Source: Parabacteroides sp. ZJ-118 (GTDB lineage: Bacteria; Bacteroidota; Bacteroidia; Bacteroidales; Tannerellaceae). Taken from it: a DNA stretch of 46,215 nucleotides. The notes beneath the pieces were generated by a model that did no database searches, had not been told where the DNA came from, and saw only the letters and a program-made list of their open reading frames with translations. The stretch's first letter is position 1. The number at the start of each line of letters is the position of its first letter. Positions 23,899-31,285 of the stretch are shown piece by piece. The stretch is from assembly GCF_011038785.1 (NCBI RefSeq), contig NZ_JAAKDT010000025.1, forward strand, positions 1-46,215, read 5' to 3'. The position numbers were made by a program, and so were the translations under genes.

Positions 23899-25047
23899 CT
23901 ACTCTGCCTTTTGGCTATAATCATTTAAAAAGTCATGAAGCCTTTTGGATTGAACTCTATAATCAAATACTGTTTTAACCAATTCTAAGCCCTTCAAACC
24001 TCGCTTTGTAGCTTCCTGCGGATTTAGGATGGCATATTTTATAGCATTTCCGAATACCTCATTATTATCAGGTTCCACTATAAATGAATTCTCTTCATTT
24101 AGGAATAATGGAATATCCCCTACTGCTGTTACTATTGCAGGATTTCCTGTCGCTAAGTATTCCCCAAGTTTCGTTGGAAATCCACCTAATGATTGCAGGC
24201 TGGATGGACGAGCCAAAGCCAGTACTTCTGCGTTTTTAAGTAATGAAGGCATTTCATCGCGAGAAGCTCGGCCATAAAAAATAATATTTCTATACCCAGA
24301 TGCCACAACCATTTGTTTTAGTTCGTCAAATCTTTCAGGCGTATTTGTACCCCCAATTAAAACTAACGAGACATCGGGTATTTCGTTAGCAACTCTTCCA
24401 AACGCAGAAATTAAGTTTTCAACACCGTCTTTATTCCCTGACATATTTCCGCAATATGCTATATATCTACCAAATCGAGAATCAGATTGTTTCGTGATAT
24501 TAAATCTACTTGGATCTACAGTCATCGGTATTTGTATGATTCTACAACTCTTTCTTAGCAGCGGAGTACAATACTCTAAAAGAGGATTTGTCATTATATA
24601 AACAGCATCGAAAAGCTTATATAGTATATGTATTTGTATTGGTGCCAATATTTTATTAATACGGTTGCTACTCATTAGAACAAAAGGGAATTCACTTATT
24701 CCATGGATTAGTTTAGCCTTATATATTTTACAAATAAAGAACAAAGACCATATTAAAATTGCACTTCCAGTATTTGCGGCCACGTAATCATAATGTTCCG
24801 CTCTAATTTTTCTCGCTATTTTTATCAAAGAATGTGCAAGCCCCATAATGGAGGTCGATTTACCCAAATTATAAATCTGAACTCCATCTATATTGCATTT
24901 CTTGTATTCTTTAGAATGCACAGCGGATGACAGAATGTCAACTTCATCGCCATTTTCAACAAGCCCTTTTGCAAGCGAAAGCATCCTATTAACAGAAGCT
25001 TCCCCAGACGGTACTTTAAGCGTATTAACAAATGCGACTTTACTCAT
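23899..25047 (-). CDS. glycosyltransferase family 4
   Basis: 382-residue GT-B fold transferase. The N-terminal acceptor domain begins MSKVAFVNTLKVPSGEASVNRM. The C-terminal donor domain has YIAYCGNMSGNKDGVENLI, VSLVLIGGT, IIFYGRASRDEMPSLLKNAEVLALARP and GGFPTKLGEYLATGNPAIVT, with the usual E in the KLGEYLATG loop. It probably adds one sugar of the repeat unit on the cytoplasmic side. It overlaps the acetyltransferase gene by 8 bp. AT content is higher here than in the flanking pathway genes, as is common for serotype-specific genes. Confidence 0.9.
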   Translation of the reverse strand: MSKVAFVNTLKVPSGEASVNRMLSLAKGLVENGDEVDILSSAVHSKEYKKCNIDGVQIYNLGKSTSIMGLAHSLIKIARKIRAEHYDYVAANTGSAILIWSLFFICKIYKAKLIHGISEFPFVLMSSNRINKILAPIQIHILYKLFDAVYIMTNPLLEYCTPLLRKSCRIIQIPMTVDPSRFNITKQSDSRFGRYIAYCGNMSGNKDGVENLISAFGRVANEIPDVSLVLIGGTNTPERFDELKQMVVASGYRNIIFYGRASRDEMPSLLKNAEVLALARPSSLQSLGGFPTKLGEYLATGNPAIVTAVGDIPLFLNEENSFIVEPDNNEVFGNAIKYAILNPQEATKRGLKGLELVKTVFDYRVQSKRLHDFLNDYSQKAE

Positions 25048-25649
25048 TTGGAATTGTTTTTATTACTTTGGCAGGATTACCAACAGCTATGGAATTAGAT
25101 GGTATGTCTTTTACCACAACAGATCCTGCGCCGATTGTCACGTTGTTTCCTATTGTTATATTTCCTATAACATTGCACCCTACTCCAAGAGACACATTAT
25201 TACCTATTACGGGGCGTCCTTTCCCATTAGTGCCTATTGTAGTGCATTGCCCACAAGAAAAATTATCTCCTATTGATTCTGCATTTAGGATAGTTGAAAA
25301 GGGATGAAAGGCTATCATGCTTTTACCTATTCTTGTAGAGTAAGGAATTATAAAGTATCTGTCTCCTGGACGATACCACGATATTAATATCGATTTTACA
25401 GGTCCTATACGATAGTAAAATAGACTTCTATAATAAGCATCCGTATGAAGTAGCGTCAGCAGCTTCAACCACTTATTCAATCTAACCTTCAATACACGAC
25501 AGGCTTCTATATCACTAAATATCAGCGATTTACCCCCCCCCCTCCCCCGCTACACATAATATAACCATCATAATATGAGGTAGATAGAGCCAACTAAACA
25601 GAAGACTCCATACTAATTTATTGGTATCGCGAAGTATTCTTAAATCCAT
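25040..25649 (-). CDS. serine-acetyltransferase-like O-acetyltransferase, frameshifted at a G10 run (probably phase variable)
   Basis: The catalytic part (25040 to about 25530) is a hexapeptide left-handed beta-helix acetyltransferase: WYRPGDRYFIIPYSTRIG, FHPFSTILNAESIG, CTTIGTNGKGRPVIGNNVSLG and GAGSVVVKDIPSNSIAVGNPAKVI. Upstream, ATG at 25649 starts MDLRILRDTNKLVWSLLFSW, the usual N-terminus of this family, and stays open to a G10 run at 25533-25542, where it stops at TAA. With 9 or 12 G the two parts join in one frame (about 202 residues). In the present sequence the gene is therefore off, or translated only from an internal TTG at 25492 without its N-terminus. It probably O-acetylates a sugar residue of the polysaccharide. 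Confidence 0.85.
25533..25542. repeat. G10 homopolymer inside the acetyltransferase gene
   Basis: Ten C on the plus strand, then T and five more C (25544-25548). In the coding direction this is GCGGGGGA followed by G10 and TAAAT. The upstream reading frame ends at TAA with 10 G and would read through into the acetyltransferase with 9 or 12 G. It is the second G10-TAAAT motif in the locus. Confidence 0.85.
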
Positions 25650-25655
25650 ATTTGT

Positions 25656-26816
25656 TTATAATTTCCTCCAGACCATTTTGTTGACAATACCGGTATAGGA
25701 CTGGATGAGTTTGACGATTTTGGTGGAGACGTTGGTGTCGGTATAGTTGGGTACCGGAAGACCGAGGTGACCGTTGCGATTCATCTCCACAGCGACATCA
25801 ACGGCTTGAAGCAACGAGTGTTCATCAATGCCGGCAAGGATGAAGTCGCCTTTGTCGAGGGCTTCGGGACGCTCGGTGGAGGTACGGATACAGACGGCGG
25901 CGATAGGCTTACCGATACTCAGGAAGAAGCTCGATTCTTCAGGCAGTGTGCCGGAATCGCTGACTACGGCAAAAGAGTTCATCTGCAAATTGTTATAGTC
26001 GTGGAATCCGAGCGGCTCGTGGGCAATCACTCGCTTGTCGAGTTGGAAGCCGCTTGCCTCGAGACGTTTGCGGCTGCGTGGGTGGCAGCTGTAAAGGATC
26101 GGCATATCGTACTTCTCCGCCATGGCATTGATGGCGTTGAAAAGCGACAGGAAGTTCTTCTCCGTATCGATGTTCTCTTCCCTGTGAGCAGACAAAAGGA
26201 TGTATTTACCTTTTTCAAGACCAAGGCGAACGAGGATGTCGGAAGCCTCGATGTCGGCAAGGTTGTTGTGCAACACCTCGGCCATTGGCGAACCGCATAC
26301 GTAGGTGCGCTGCGGTGCGACGTTCGAGGCGTTGAGATAGCGGCGGGCATGTTCCGAGTAGCAGATGTTAACGTCGGAGATGATGTCAACGATGCGGCGG
26401 TTCGTTTCTTCCGGCAGGCATTCGTCGAAGCAGCGGTTACCGGCTTCCATGTGGAAGATAGGAATGTGGAGTCGCTTTGCACCGATCACGCTCAGGCAGG
26501 AATTGGTGTCACCGAGAACAAGCACTGCATCCGGCTTTGTCTCAACCATCAACCGGTACGAAGCGGCGATGATATTCCCCATCGTCTCGCCGAGGTCTTT
26601 GCCGACGGCATCCATATAGACTTCCGGATCTTTCAGCTTCAAATCCTTGAAGAATACGCCATTGAGGTTGTAGTCGTAGTTCTGCCCCGTGTGGGCAAGG
26701 ATCACATCGAAATATTCGCGGCAACGGTTGATGACTGCCGCAAGGCGGATAATCTCCGGTCGTGTGCCGACGATAATCAGCAGTTTGAGTTTGCCGTTAT
26801 TCTTAAATTCAGCCAT
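25656..26816 (-). CDS. fnlC: UDP-N-acetyl-L-fucosamine pathway C2-epimerase (FnlC/WbjD/CapG)
   Basis: 386-residue nonhydrolysing UDP-GlcNAc-2-epimerase-type enzyme, here the last step of UDP-L-FucNAc synthesis (C2 epimerisation). Motifs are GTRPEIIRL (17-25), HTGQNYDY, LVLGDTNSCL, IFHMEAGNRCFDECLPEETNR (substrate and catalytic acids), LLSAHREENID, and SDSGTLPEES. NSC and GNRCFD in these blocks match CapG/WbjD rather than WecB. It overlaps fnlB by 8 bp and lies 6 bp before the acetyltransferase start. Together with fnlB and fnlA all three enzymes of the pathway are present. Confidence 0.92.
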   Translation of the reverse strand: MAEFKNNGKLKLLIIVGTRPEIIRLAAVINRCREYFDVILAHTGQNYDYNLNGVFFKDLKLKDPEVYMDAVGKDLGETMGNIIAASYRLMVETKPDAVLVLGDTNSCLSVIGAKRLHIPIFHMEAGNRCFDECLPEETNRRIVDIISDVNICYSEHARRYLNASNVAPQRTYVCGSPMAEVLHNNLADIEASDILVRLGLEKGKYILLSAHREENIDTEKNFLSLFNAINAMAEKYDMPILYSCHPRSRKRLEASGFQLDKRVIAHEPLGFHDYNNLQMNSFAVVSDSGTLPEESSFFLSIGKPIAAVCIRTSTERPEALDKGDFILAGIDEHSLLQAVDVAVEMNRNGHLGLPVPNYTDTNVSTKIVKLIQSYTGIVNKMVWRKL

Positions 26817-28494
26817 TTACTTTTTCAAAGAATGTGTCGGGATGGTTGGGATCGAAGCACTCGTTGCAGTACATCACCGTCACGAGCTCTTCGGTATCCG
26901 ACAGGTTAATAATATTATGCGTGTATCCGGGAAGCGTATGGACGGCTTCGATTTGAGAGCCGCTAACAAAGAAATTCAATATCTCAGGCCCCTCCCCGAC
27001 GAGCCCCACCCCGGCCCTCCCCACAAGGGAGGGGGTGGGAAGATGCTTGAGGGAGTTCTTGATAATGGCAATGACATTGTCGGTATCGGACAGTACCTCC
27101 TCGTTCGTGAAGCGCAAGACACTATACCCATTGTTTTGAAGCCATTGGGTGCGAAACAGGTCATACTCCTTTTGTTCGGGATCATTATGATAACCACCGT
27201 CAATCTCTATCACAAGCCCCTTATCAAGATGGACAAAGTCTACGATATAGTCACCTATGACATGTTGCCTTCTGAACTTCGCATCGACCCCTTTATTCCT
27301 CAGCAGCCTCCACATCAGCACCTCCGCTTCGGTCTGGTTCTTGCGATTTTCTGAAGCGTTCTTCTTAAGAGCACCGTAATTCAACGGATTAGCCTGTCGG
27401 GGCATCACGCCCTCCCTTGTGGGGAGGGACGGGGAGAGGCTTCGCTGCTGGATGAGCCCGTGACCTTTCACGACAATGAACTGTTCCCACTTGGTATTGT
27501 GCCAGTGCTCGCCTTTGATGACACCTGGCTTGGAGATGTTGATGCTAACCTGCCCGACATTGACACTCTTGACGAGTTCAGTAAACGAGCCGCGATGATC
27601 CACATTCATCTTCAGCGGAAATGCCACTTTCTCCTTTGGCAAGTAGCTCAGATAGGTGGAATAAAGCGCCTTGGCGAACGAGCCATCGGGTATCTCGGGG
27701 ATAACGAGCGTCTGCGGTTGTGCCTTGAATTGGTTGAGCAAGTCAACGATCTGCCCGAGCGTCACCTTATGGGTGTGCGGCACATAACAGTAACGGCCAT
27801 TAGCCCCACCCTTGCCCTCCCCACAGGGGGAGGGATTTATGCCGTCATAGTTACAATGGTGCTCTTTGCCCTGCAGGGCGGCAATCATCTCATCAACGAG
27901 GTCGTCGATATAGAGCAGTTCCAACTCCACCGCCGGGTCATTGACCTGTATCGGCAGGTCGTTGGCGATGTTGTGGCAGAACGTCGCTACGGCGGAGTTA
28001 TAATTCGGACGACACCATTTGCCGAACAGGTTTGGGAAGCGGTAGACCAATACTTTCGCGCCGGTCTCCTTGGCATAGGCAAAGAACAGCTCTTCGCCGG
28101 CCTTTTTGCTCTCGCCGTAGGGGTGTCCGGCATAGCGACCTATCAGTGTCGCTTGAATGGAGCTTGACAGCATCACCGGGCAGCGGTTGCCATGCTTCTT
28201 TAGCGTGTCGAGTAATGTCGAGGCAAAGCCGAAGTTTCCTTTACGGAAGTCTTCGGGATGCTCCGGGCGATTGACTCCGGCAAGATTGAAGACGAAGTCG
28301 GCCTCGGCGCAATAGCGGTCGAGCTCTTCCGGTGTGGAGTCGATGTCGTATTCGAAGATTTCAAGCCCCCCTCCGGCTCCCCCCACAAGGGGGAGGGTCA
28401 AGACACGGCGGTCTTTGCCATCCCGGATAGTGCGCAATTGGGACACAAGGTTTCGACCGACAAACCCTCGGGCGCCGGTCACTAAGATTTTCAT
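26809..28494 (-). CDS. fnlB: FnlB/WbjC/CapF reductase-epimerase with an in-frame DUF559 nuclease domain and four palindrome insertions
   Basis: 561 residues, against about 370 usual for CapF. CapF is an SDR reductase (N-terminal) fused to a cupin epimerase and acts second in UDP-L-FucNAc synthesis. Normal parts are ILVTGARGFVGRNL, LSSSIQAT, YGESK, PNLFGKWCRPNYNS, and the cupin metal ligands in KGEHWHNTKWEQF and PGYTHN. Extra segments encoded by GC-rich palindromes lie at about residues 32-43, 217-231, 349-362 and 483-503. Between the last two a complete DUF559 endonuclease domain (about 363-482) splits the cupin, separating three metal ligands from the fourth. The frame is uninterrupted throughout. 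Whether the enzyme still works is unknown. fnlC is downstream and overlaps by 8 bp. Confidence 0.93.
   Translation of the reverse strand: MKILVTGARGFVGRNLVSQLRTIRDGKDRRVLTLPLVGGAGGGLEIFEYDIDSTPEELDRYCAEADFVFNLAGVNRPEHPEDFRKGNFGFASTLLDTLKKHGNRCPVMLSSSIQATLIGRYAGHPYGESKKAGEELFFAYAKETGAKVLVYRFPNLFGKWCRPNYNSAVATFCHNIANDLPIQVNDPAVELELLYIDDLVDEMIAALQGKEHHCNYDGINPSPCGEGKGGANGRYCYVPHTHKVTLGQIVDLLNQFKAQPQTLVIPEIPDGSFAKALYSTYLSYLPKEKVAFPLKMNVDHRGSFTELVKSVNVGQVSINISKPGVIKGEHWHNTKWEQFIVVKGHGLIQQRSLSPSLPTREGVMPRQANPLNYGALKKNASENRKNQTEAEVLMWRLLRNKGVDAKFRRQHVIGDYIVDFVHLDKGLVIEIDGGYHNDPEQKEYDLFRTQWLQNNGYSVLRFTNEEVLSDTDNVIAIIKNSLKHLPTPSLVGRAGVGLVGEGPEILNFFVSGSQIEAVHTLPGYTHNIINLSDTEELVTVMYCNECFDPNHPDTFFEKVNG
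26986..27045. repeat. GC-rich palindromic element, copy D (3' side of DUF559 segment)
   Basis: It contains GGCCCTCCCCACAAGGGAGG (27013-27032) with flanking GGGGTGGG/CCCCACCC pieces, and lies in frame in fnlB, read as PTPSLVGRAGVGLVGEG. It is longer than the other copies (about 60 bp) and is inverted relative to copy C on the other side of the DUF559 segment. Confidence 0.85.
27046..27405 (-). other. embedded DUF559 (Vsr-like) endonuclease coding segment
   Basis: This part of the fnlB frame encodes a complete DUF559 domain starting at an internal ATG (27405; MPRQANPLNYGALKKNASEN). It shows TEAEVLMWRLLRNKG, FRRQHVIGDYIVDFV and GLVIEIDGGYH, the last two holding the D and E-x-D metal ligands of the very-short-patch-repair fold, then YSVLRFTNEEVL. 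It has no stop codon of its own and is read as part of fnlB. Flanking palindromes C and D are in inverted orientation, so the segment looks like a mobile unit of nuclease plus ends. Confidence 0.88.
27409..27447. repeat. GC-rich palindromic element, copy C (5' side of DUF559 segment)
   Basis: GCCCTCCCTTGTGGGGAGGG (27409-27428) followed by ACGGGGAGAGGC, in frame in fnlB, read as SLSPSLPTREGV. Its orientation is opposite to copies A, B, D and E relative to the coding strand. Confidence 0.85.
27801..27843. repeat. GC-rich palindromic element, copy B in fnlB
   Basis: CCCTCCCCACAGGGGGAGGG (27815-27834) with a GCCCCACCCTT shoulder. In the coding direction it reads as NPSPCGEGKGGAN, an insertion between the SDR and cupin parts of FnlB that ordinary CapF proteins lack. 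Confidence 0.82.
28364..28398. repeat. GC-rich palindromic element, copy A in fnlB
   Basis: CCCCCCACAAGGGGGAGGG with a CCCCCCTCC shoulder, near residue 32-43 of FnlB. It is read as TLPLVGGAGGGLE in the SDR domain, in a frame different from copies B and E. Confidence 0.82.
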
Positions 28495-28537
28495 AAAATG
28501 ACGTAATTCTGTTTATCGCAAAAAGGAAGAACAAAAG

Positions 28538-28942
28538 CTACAGCAGTCGGTAGAAATCATCCAATCCTATAAAATCCACTTTAGGGAAATCATATTGCTT
28601 TAGGATATGGAAATGGCGATCCTCCGTGACAATAAACTTGGCATTGGCTACAATAGCGCAATCCACAAACTTGTTATCATCTGGATCGGATTTAATCAGA
28701 TTGAATTTATAATAAGGAGTAAAAAACAACGTGTAAGGGCTGTTAAGTATGACATCAATAACCAGTTTGGCTATTTCCATACCCACCAACCGTTCCAAAA
28801 TCTCTTCGTACTCATCGAGAATCTCATCTGACACGCACAGCCGATGCTTCCCTTCCAAAAAGCAATCCCAGATCTTACGGTATCTGCTTTTCGGAGAGAT
28901 GCACTGCACCAAACTATTGGTATCCAATACTATTCTGTTCAT
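28538..28942 (-). CDS. PIN-domain toxin (COG1569-type)
   Basis: 134-residue PIN ribonuclease-type toxin. The acidic metal site is visible: D7 in VLDTNS, E44 in ILDEYEE, D94 in KFVDCAIVANA and D108 in VTEDRHF. Such toxins cleave RNA when freed from their antitoxin. The ATG (28942) overlaps the TGA of the small upstream gene by ATGA, the usual antitoxin-toxin layout. The pair sits between fnlA and fnlB, splitting the UDP-L-FucNAc operon, and has its own promoter. Confidence 0.88.
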   Translation of the reverse strand: MNRIVLDTNSLVQCISPKSRYRKIWDCFLEGKHRLCVSDEILDEYEEILERLVGMEIAKLVIDVILNSPYTLFFTPYYKFNLIKSDPDDNKFVDCAIVANAKFIVTEDRHFHILKQYDFPKVDFIGLDDFYRLL

Positions 28943-29160
28943 CTCTTTGGAAGTGTACGGACATCCATCTTTCTCAGTTCATCAAGTTTCCCCTGATCCA
29001 AGACTCCCGAATCCCATAACTCATTCAGACGGTCATCTAATTTCCGAGAAAAATAGTCAGTCAACACCTCTTTCACTTCATTCAACCGTTCCTCCGAACC
29101 ATCAAAAGCAAACATTTTCAAAAGATGTTGCTGGACTGAATTTAATACTGTCGTTGCCAT
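28939..29160 (-). CDS. putative antitoxin of PIN toxin
   Basis: 73 residues from MATTVLNSVQQHLLKMFAF (start 29160; an upstream in-frame Met at 29181 is less likely because the -7 promoter box at 29187-29194 would leave almost no leader). Mostly helical and charged, with a C-terminal tail LDELRKMDVRTLPKR that could wrap the toxin. No DNA-binding motif is certain. It is identified by position and by overlap with the PIN gene. Confidence 0.75.
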   Translation of the reverse strand: MATTVLNSVQQHLLKMFAFDGSEERLNEVKEVLTDYFSRKLDDRLNELWDSGVLDQGKLDELRKMDVRTLPKR

Positions 29161-29186
29161 ATTCCCTATTATTCGTTTCAATATGC

Positions 29187-29216
29187 CAAAGATAGGATTT
29201 TTTCTACAGAAACAAT
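29187..29216 (-). promoter_or_regulatory. Bacteroidetes-type promoter of PIN toxin-antitoxin pair
   Basis: On the minus strand TATCTTTG (29187-29194) matches the TAnnTTTG -7 box, and an ATTG (29213-29216) lies 18 bp upstream in the place of the -33 TTTG. Transcription would start close before the antitoxin ATG at 29160. The same TATCTTTG box precedes the MNT and AAA_21 modules. Confidence 0.6.
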
Positions 29217-29255
29217 CATTCTTTCTTTTTCCCTGTTGTATTATTCAACTATTTC

Positions 29256-30329
29256 TTATTCGCTCCTGATCTCCGTACTCTTGGCTCTCTCCTCCAATCC
29301 GAGATCTTCGCGGATAAAGCGAAGGCGCATCAACTGCTCCTTCATTCCCTCCACATCGAGACGATGCGTATTGTGACTGTGGTAATCCTCAATCCTGCTA
29401 ACCGCCTCGTTGCCCTGCGTGAAGAACTTGTCGTAGTTTAGGTCGCGAGTATCGCAAGGAATACGAAAGTAGTTCCCCATGTCGATAGCCTTCGCCATCT
29501 CCTCGCGTGTCACGAGCGTTTCATACAGCTTCTCGCCGTGGCGGGTGCCGATCACCTTGACCTCGGTTTCGCCGTATTTCGGATCCACCTTGGCATAAAT
29601 CTCTTTCAGTGCCTGGGCGAGCGTGGCAAGCGCCGCCGCTGGAGCTTTCTGCACAAACAGGTCGCCATTGTGACCGTGTGTAAAAGCATAAACCACAAGA
29701 TCCACCGCATCATCGAGCGTCATCATAAAGCGCGTCATCTCCGGGTCGGTGATCGTAATCGGCTGGCCATTCATCATCTGGTCGACCCATAAGGGAATCA
29801 CTGAACCGCGCGAAGCCATCACATTACCATAGCGAGTGCAGCAGATTGTCGTTGTCGCCCCCTCGCCCAACTCACGCCCTTTGGCAATCGCAATCTTCTC
29901 CATCAACGCCTTGGAAATGCCCATGACATTGATAGGATAGGCGGCTTTGTCGGTCGAGAGCACCACAACATTTTTCACTCCATGCTCAATGGCTGAAAGC
30001 AGCACATTGTTAGTTCCCTCCACATTGGTGCGCGTAGCTTCCATCGGAAAGAACTCGCACGATGGCACCTGCTTCAACGCCGCCGCCGAGAACACGTAAT
30101 CCACACCGCGCATGGCGATATCAACCGACTCCTTGTTGCGCACATTACCGATGTAATACTTCACCTTCGGATTTTGCAGCTTGTGCCGCATATCGTCCTG
30201 CTTCTTTTCGTCACGGCTGAAAATACGGATCTCCTTGATGTCACTGTCAAGGAAGCGCCGTAGGACGGCATTACCGAAACTTCCTGTGCCACCGGTGATT
30301 AATAGGGTTTTATCTTTGAATATTGACAT
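29256..30329 (-). CDS. fnlA: UDP-GlcNAc 4,6-dehydratase/5-epimerase (FnlA/WbjB/CapE)
   Basis: 357-residue extended SDR that starts UDP-L-FucNAc synthesis by C4/C6 dehydration with C5 (and C3) epimerisation. It has the cofactor loop ITGGTGSFGNAVL (11-23), FSRDEKKQDDMR, FSAAALKQVPSCEFFPMEA, and MGISKALMEK, in which Met replaces the catalytic Tyr as is typical for this family. CCTRYGNVMASRGSVIPLW follows. It lies upstream of the PIN module and of fnlB and fnlC, and 2 bp from the GT8 gene. Confidence 0.93.
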   Translation of the reverse strand: MSIFKDKTLLITGGTGSFGNAVLRRFLDSDIKEIRIFSRDEKKQDDMRHKLQNPKVKYYIGNVRNKESVDIAMRGVDYVFSAAALKQVPSCEFFPMEATRTNVEGTNNVLLSAIEHGVKNVVVLSTDKAAYPINVMGISKALMEKIAIAKGRELGEGATTTICCTRYGNVMASRGSVIPLWVDQMMNGQPITITDPEMTRFMMTLDDAVDLVVYAFTHGHNGDLFVQKAPAAALATLAQALKEIYAKVDPKYGETEVKVIGTRHGEKLYETLVTREEMAKAIDMGNYFRIPCDTRDLNYDKFFTQGNEAVSRIEDYHSHNTHRLDVEGMKEQLMRLRFIREDLGLEERAKSTEIRSE

Positions 30330-30331
30330 GA

Positions 30332-31285
30332 TTATTTCCTCTTCAAAAGCTTTTGAATTTTTTCAAATTTATATGGACCGATTATATTAAGCATAATACC
30401 TAAAAATTTTAACCGAATTGAAAGATTCCTCTTGTAAAGAGGCGTATCTTTCCAAGGCGATATGCTTTTATATTGTAAAAAGATATCTCTTAAAGGATGT
30501 GAGCAACCCTTATTCCATGGGCGGTCATAAAAACCGCTCAAATAATGTATTATAACAGGATTTCTACAACTATCGCGAAGTTCACTTTCAGAATAGTTCA
30601 ATTTCTTGCTCAAAAAAGTCGGGTCCAATCTTATTATCTGATATAGCCCCGCCATCATGTTAAATCTTGGTGAAACCGTTTTAATATGACCTTCACATAC
30701 TTTATTAAGAACACCTTCGCTCAACACTGGCGGATTCCCATCATAACTGTTAATCACGGAAAGACATTTCGTAATCAGATTGTTTTTCCTACAGTAATCT
30801 ACATTTACTAATGCCACACCATCATTAAAAAATGAAGCATCAGGTTTCATTCCTAACACATTCTTAGCTTCTTCTCCAGTGTATGTCTTAACCATACCCA
30901 TATAAGAGTCACTTAAGTCTGTGTTGTAAAATTCCGCAACGGAACCATTGATTATGGTATCACTATCAATATACAATATTTTGTCTATAGCGGACAACCG
31001 ACTAAAGAAAATCTTGGCATATATGGTAGCTATATGTCGTCCGGTAGAAGTCAATTTTAGATCATATGCAATCTGGTCAAAATCTACAATCCTTAGGGTT
31101 CTGTTATATCGTTCGCATATTTTTTCAATTACGACAATATTCTCTCTTGAGATACCCTTAGATATCAATACTACCTCTATCTGATTGAAACTCCTATTGT
31201 TTTCGAATAAAGAAATTAAAGAGATACCCGTTTGGAGAATGTATCCATCATTGCATGAATATGCTACTACGAGTTTATTTCCCAT
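30332..31285 (-). CDS. glycosyltransferase family 8
   Basis: 317-residue GT8 (GT-A fold, retaining) enzyme. The N-terminus VVAYSCNDGYILQTGISLISLF and the metal-binding D107-S-D109 in KILYIDSDTII are diagnostic. FNDGVALVNVDYCRKNN and the late VIIHYLSGFYDRPWNKGC (His for metal, Pro-Trp) complete the family pattern. It probably adds glucose or galactose to the growing unit. The C-terminus ends in a basic patch (FEKIQKLLKRK) that may touch the membrane. AT-rich. It overlaps the polymerase gene by 11 bp. Confidence 0.92.
   Translation of the reverse strand: MGNKLVVAYSCNDGYILQTGISLISLFENNRSFNQIEVVLISKGISRENIVVIEKICERYNRTLRIVDFDQIAYDLKLTSTGRHIATIYAKIFFSRLSAIDKILYIDSDTIINGSVAEFYNTDLSDSYMGMVKTYTGEEAKNVLGMKPDASFFNDGVALVNVDYCRKNNLITKCLSVINSYDGNPPVLSEGVLNKVCEGHIKTVSPRFNMMAGLYQIIRLDPTFLSKKLNYSESELRDSCRNPVIIHYLSGFYDRPWNKGCSHPLRDIFLQYKSISPWKDTPLYKRNLSIRLKFLGIMLNIIGPYKFEKIQKLLKRK

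Noticed and set aside
25767-26909. Long plus-strand ORF (380 codons) opposite fnlC
   Set aside because: It is the antisense of fnlC and the end of fnlB, with no recognisable domain; a codon-bias shadow.
27046-27405. DUF559 segment as an intein in FnlB
   Set aside because: No intein splicing residues (Cys/Ser start, His-Asn end) or Hint-fold motifs are seen; the fold is Vsr-like and ends in palindromes.
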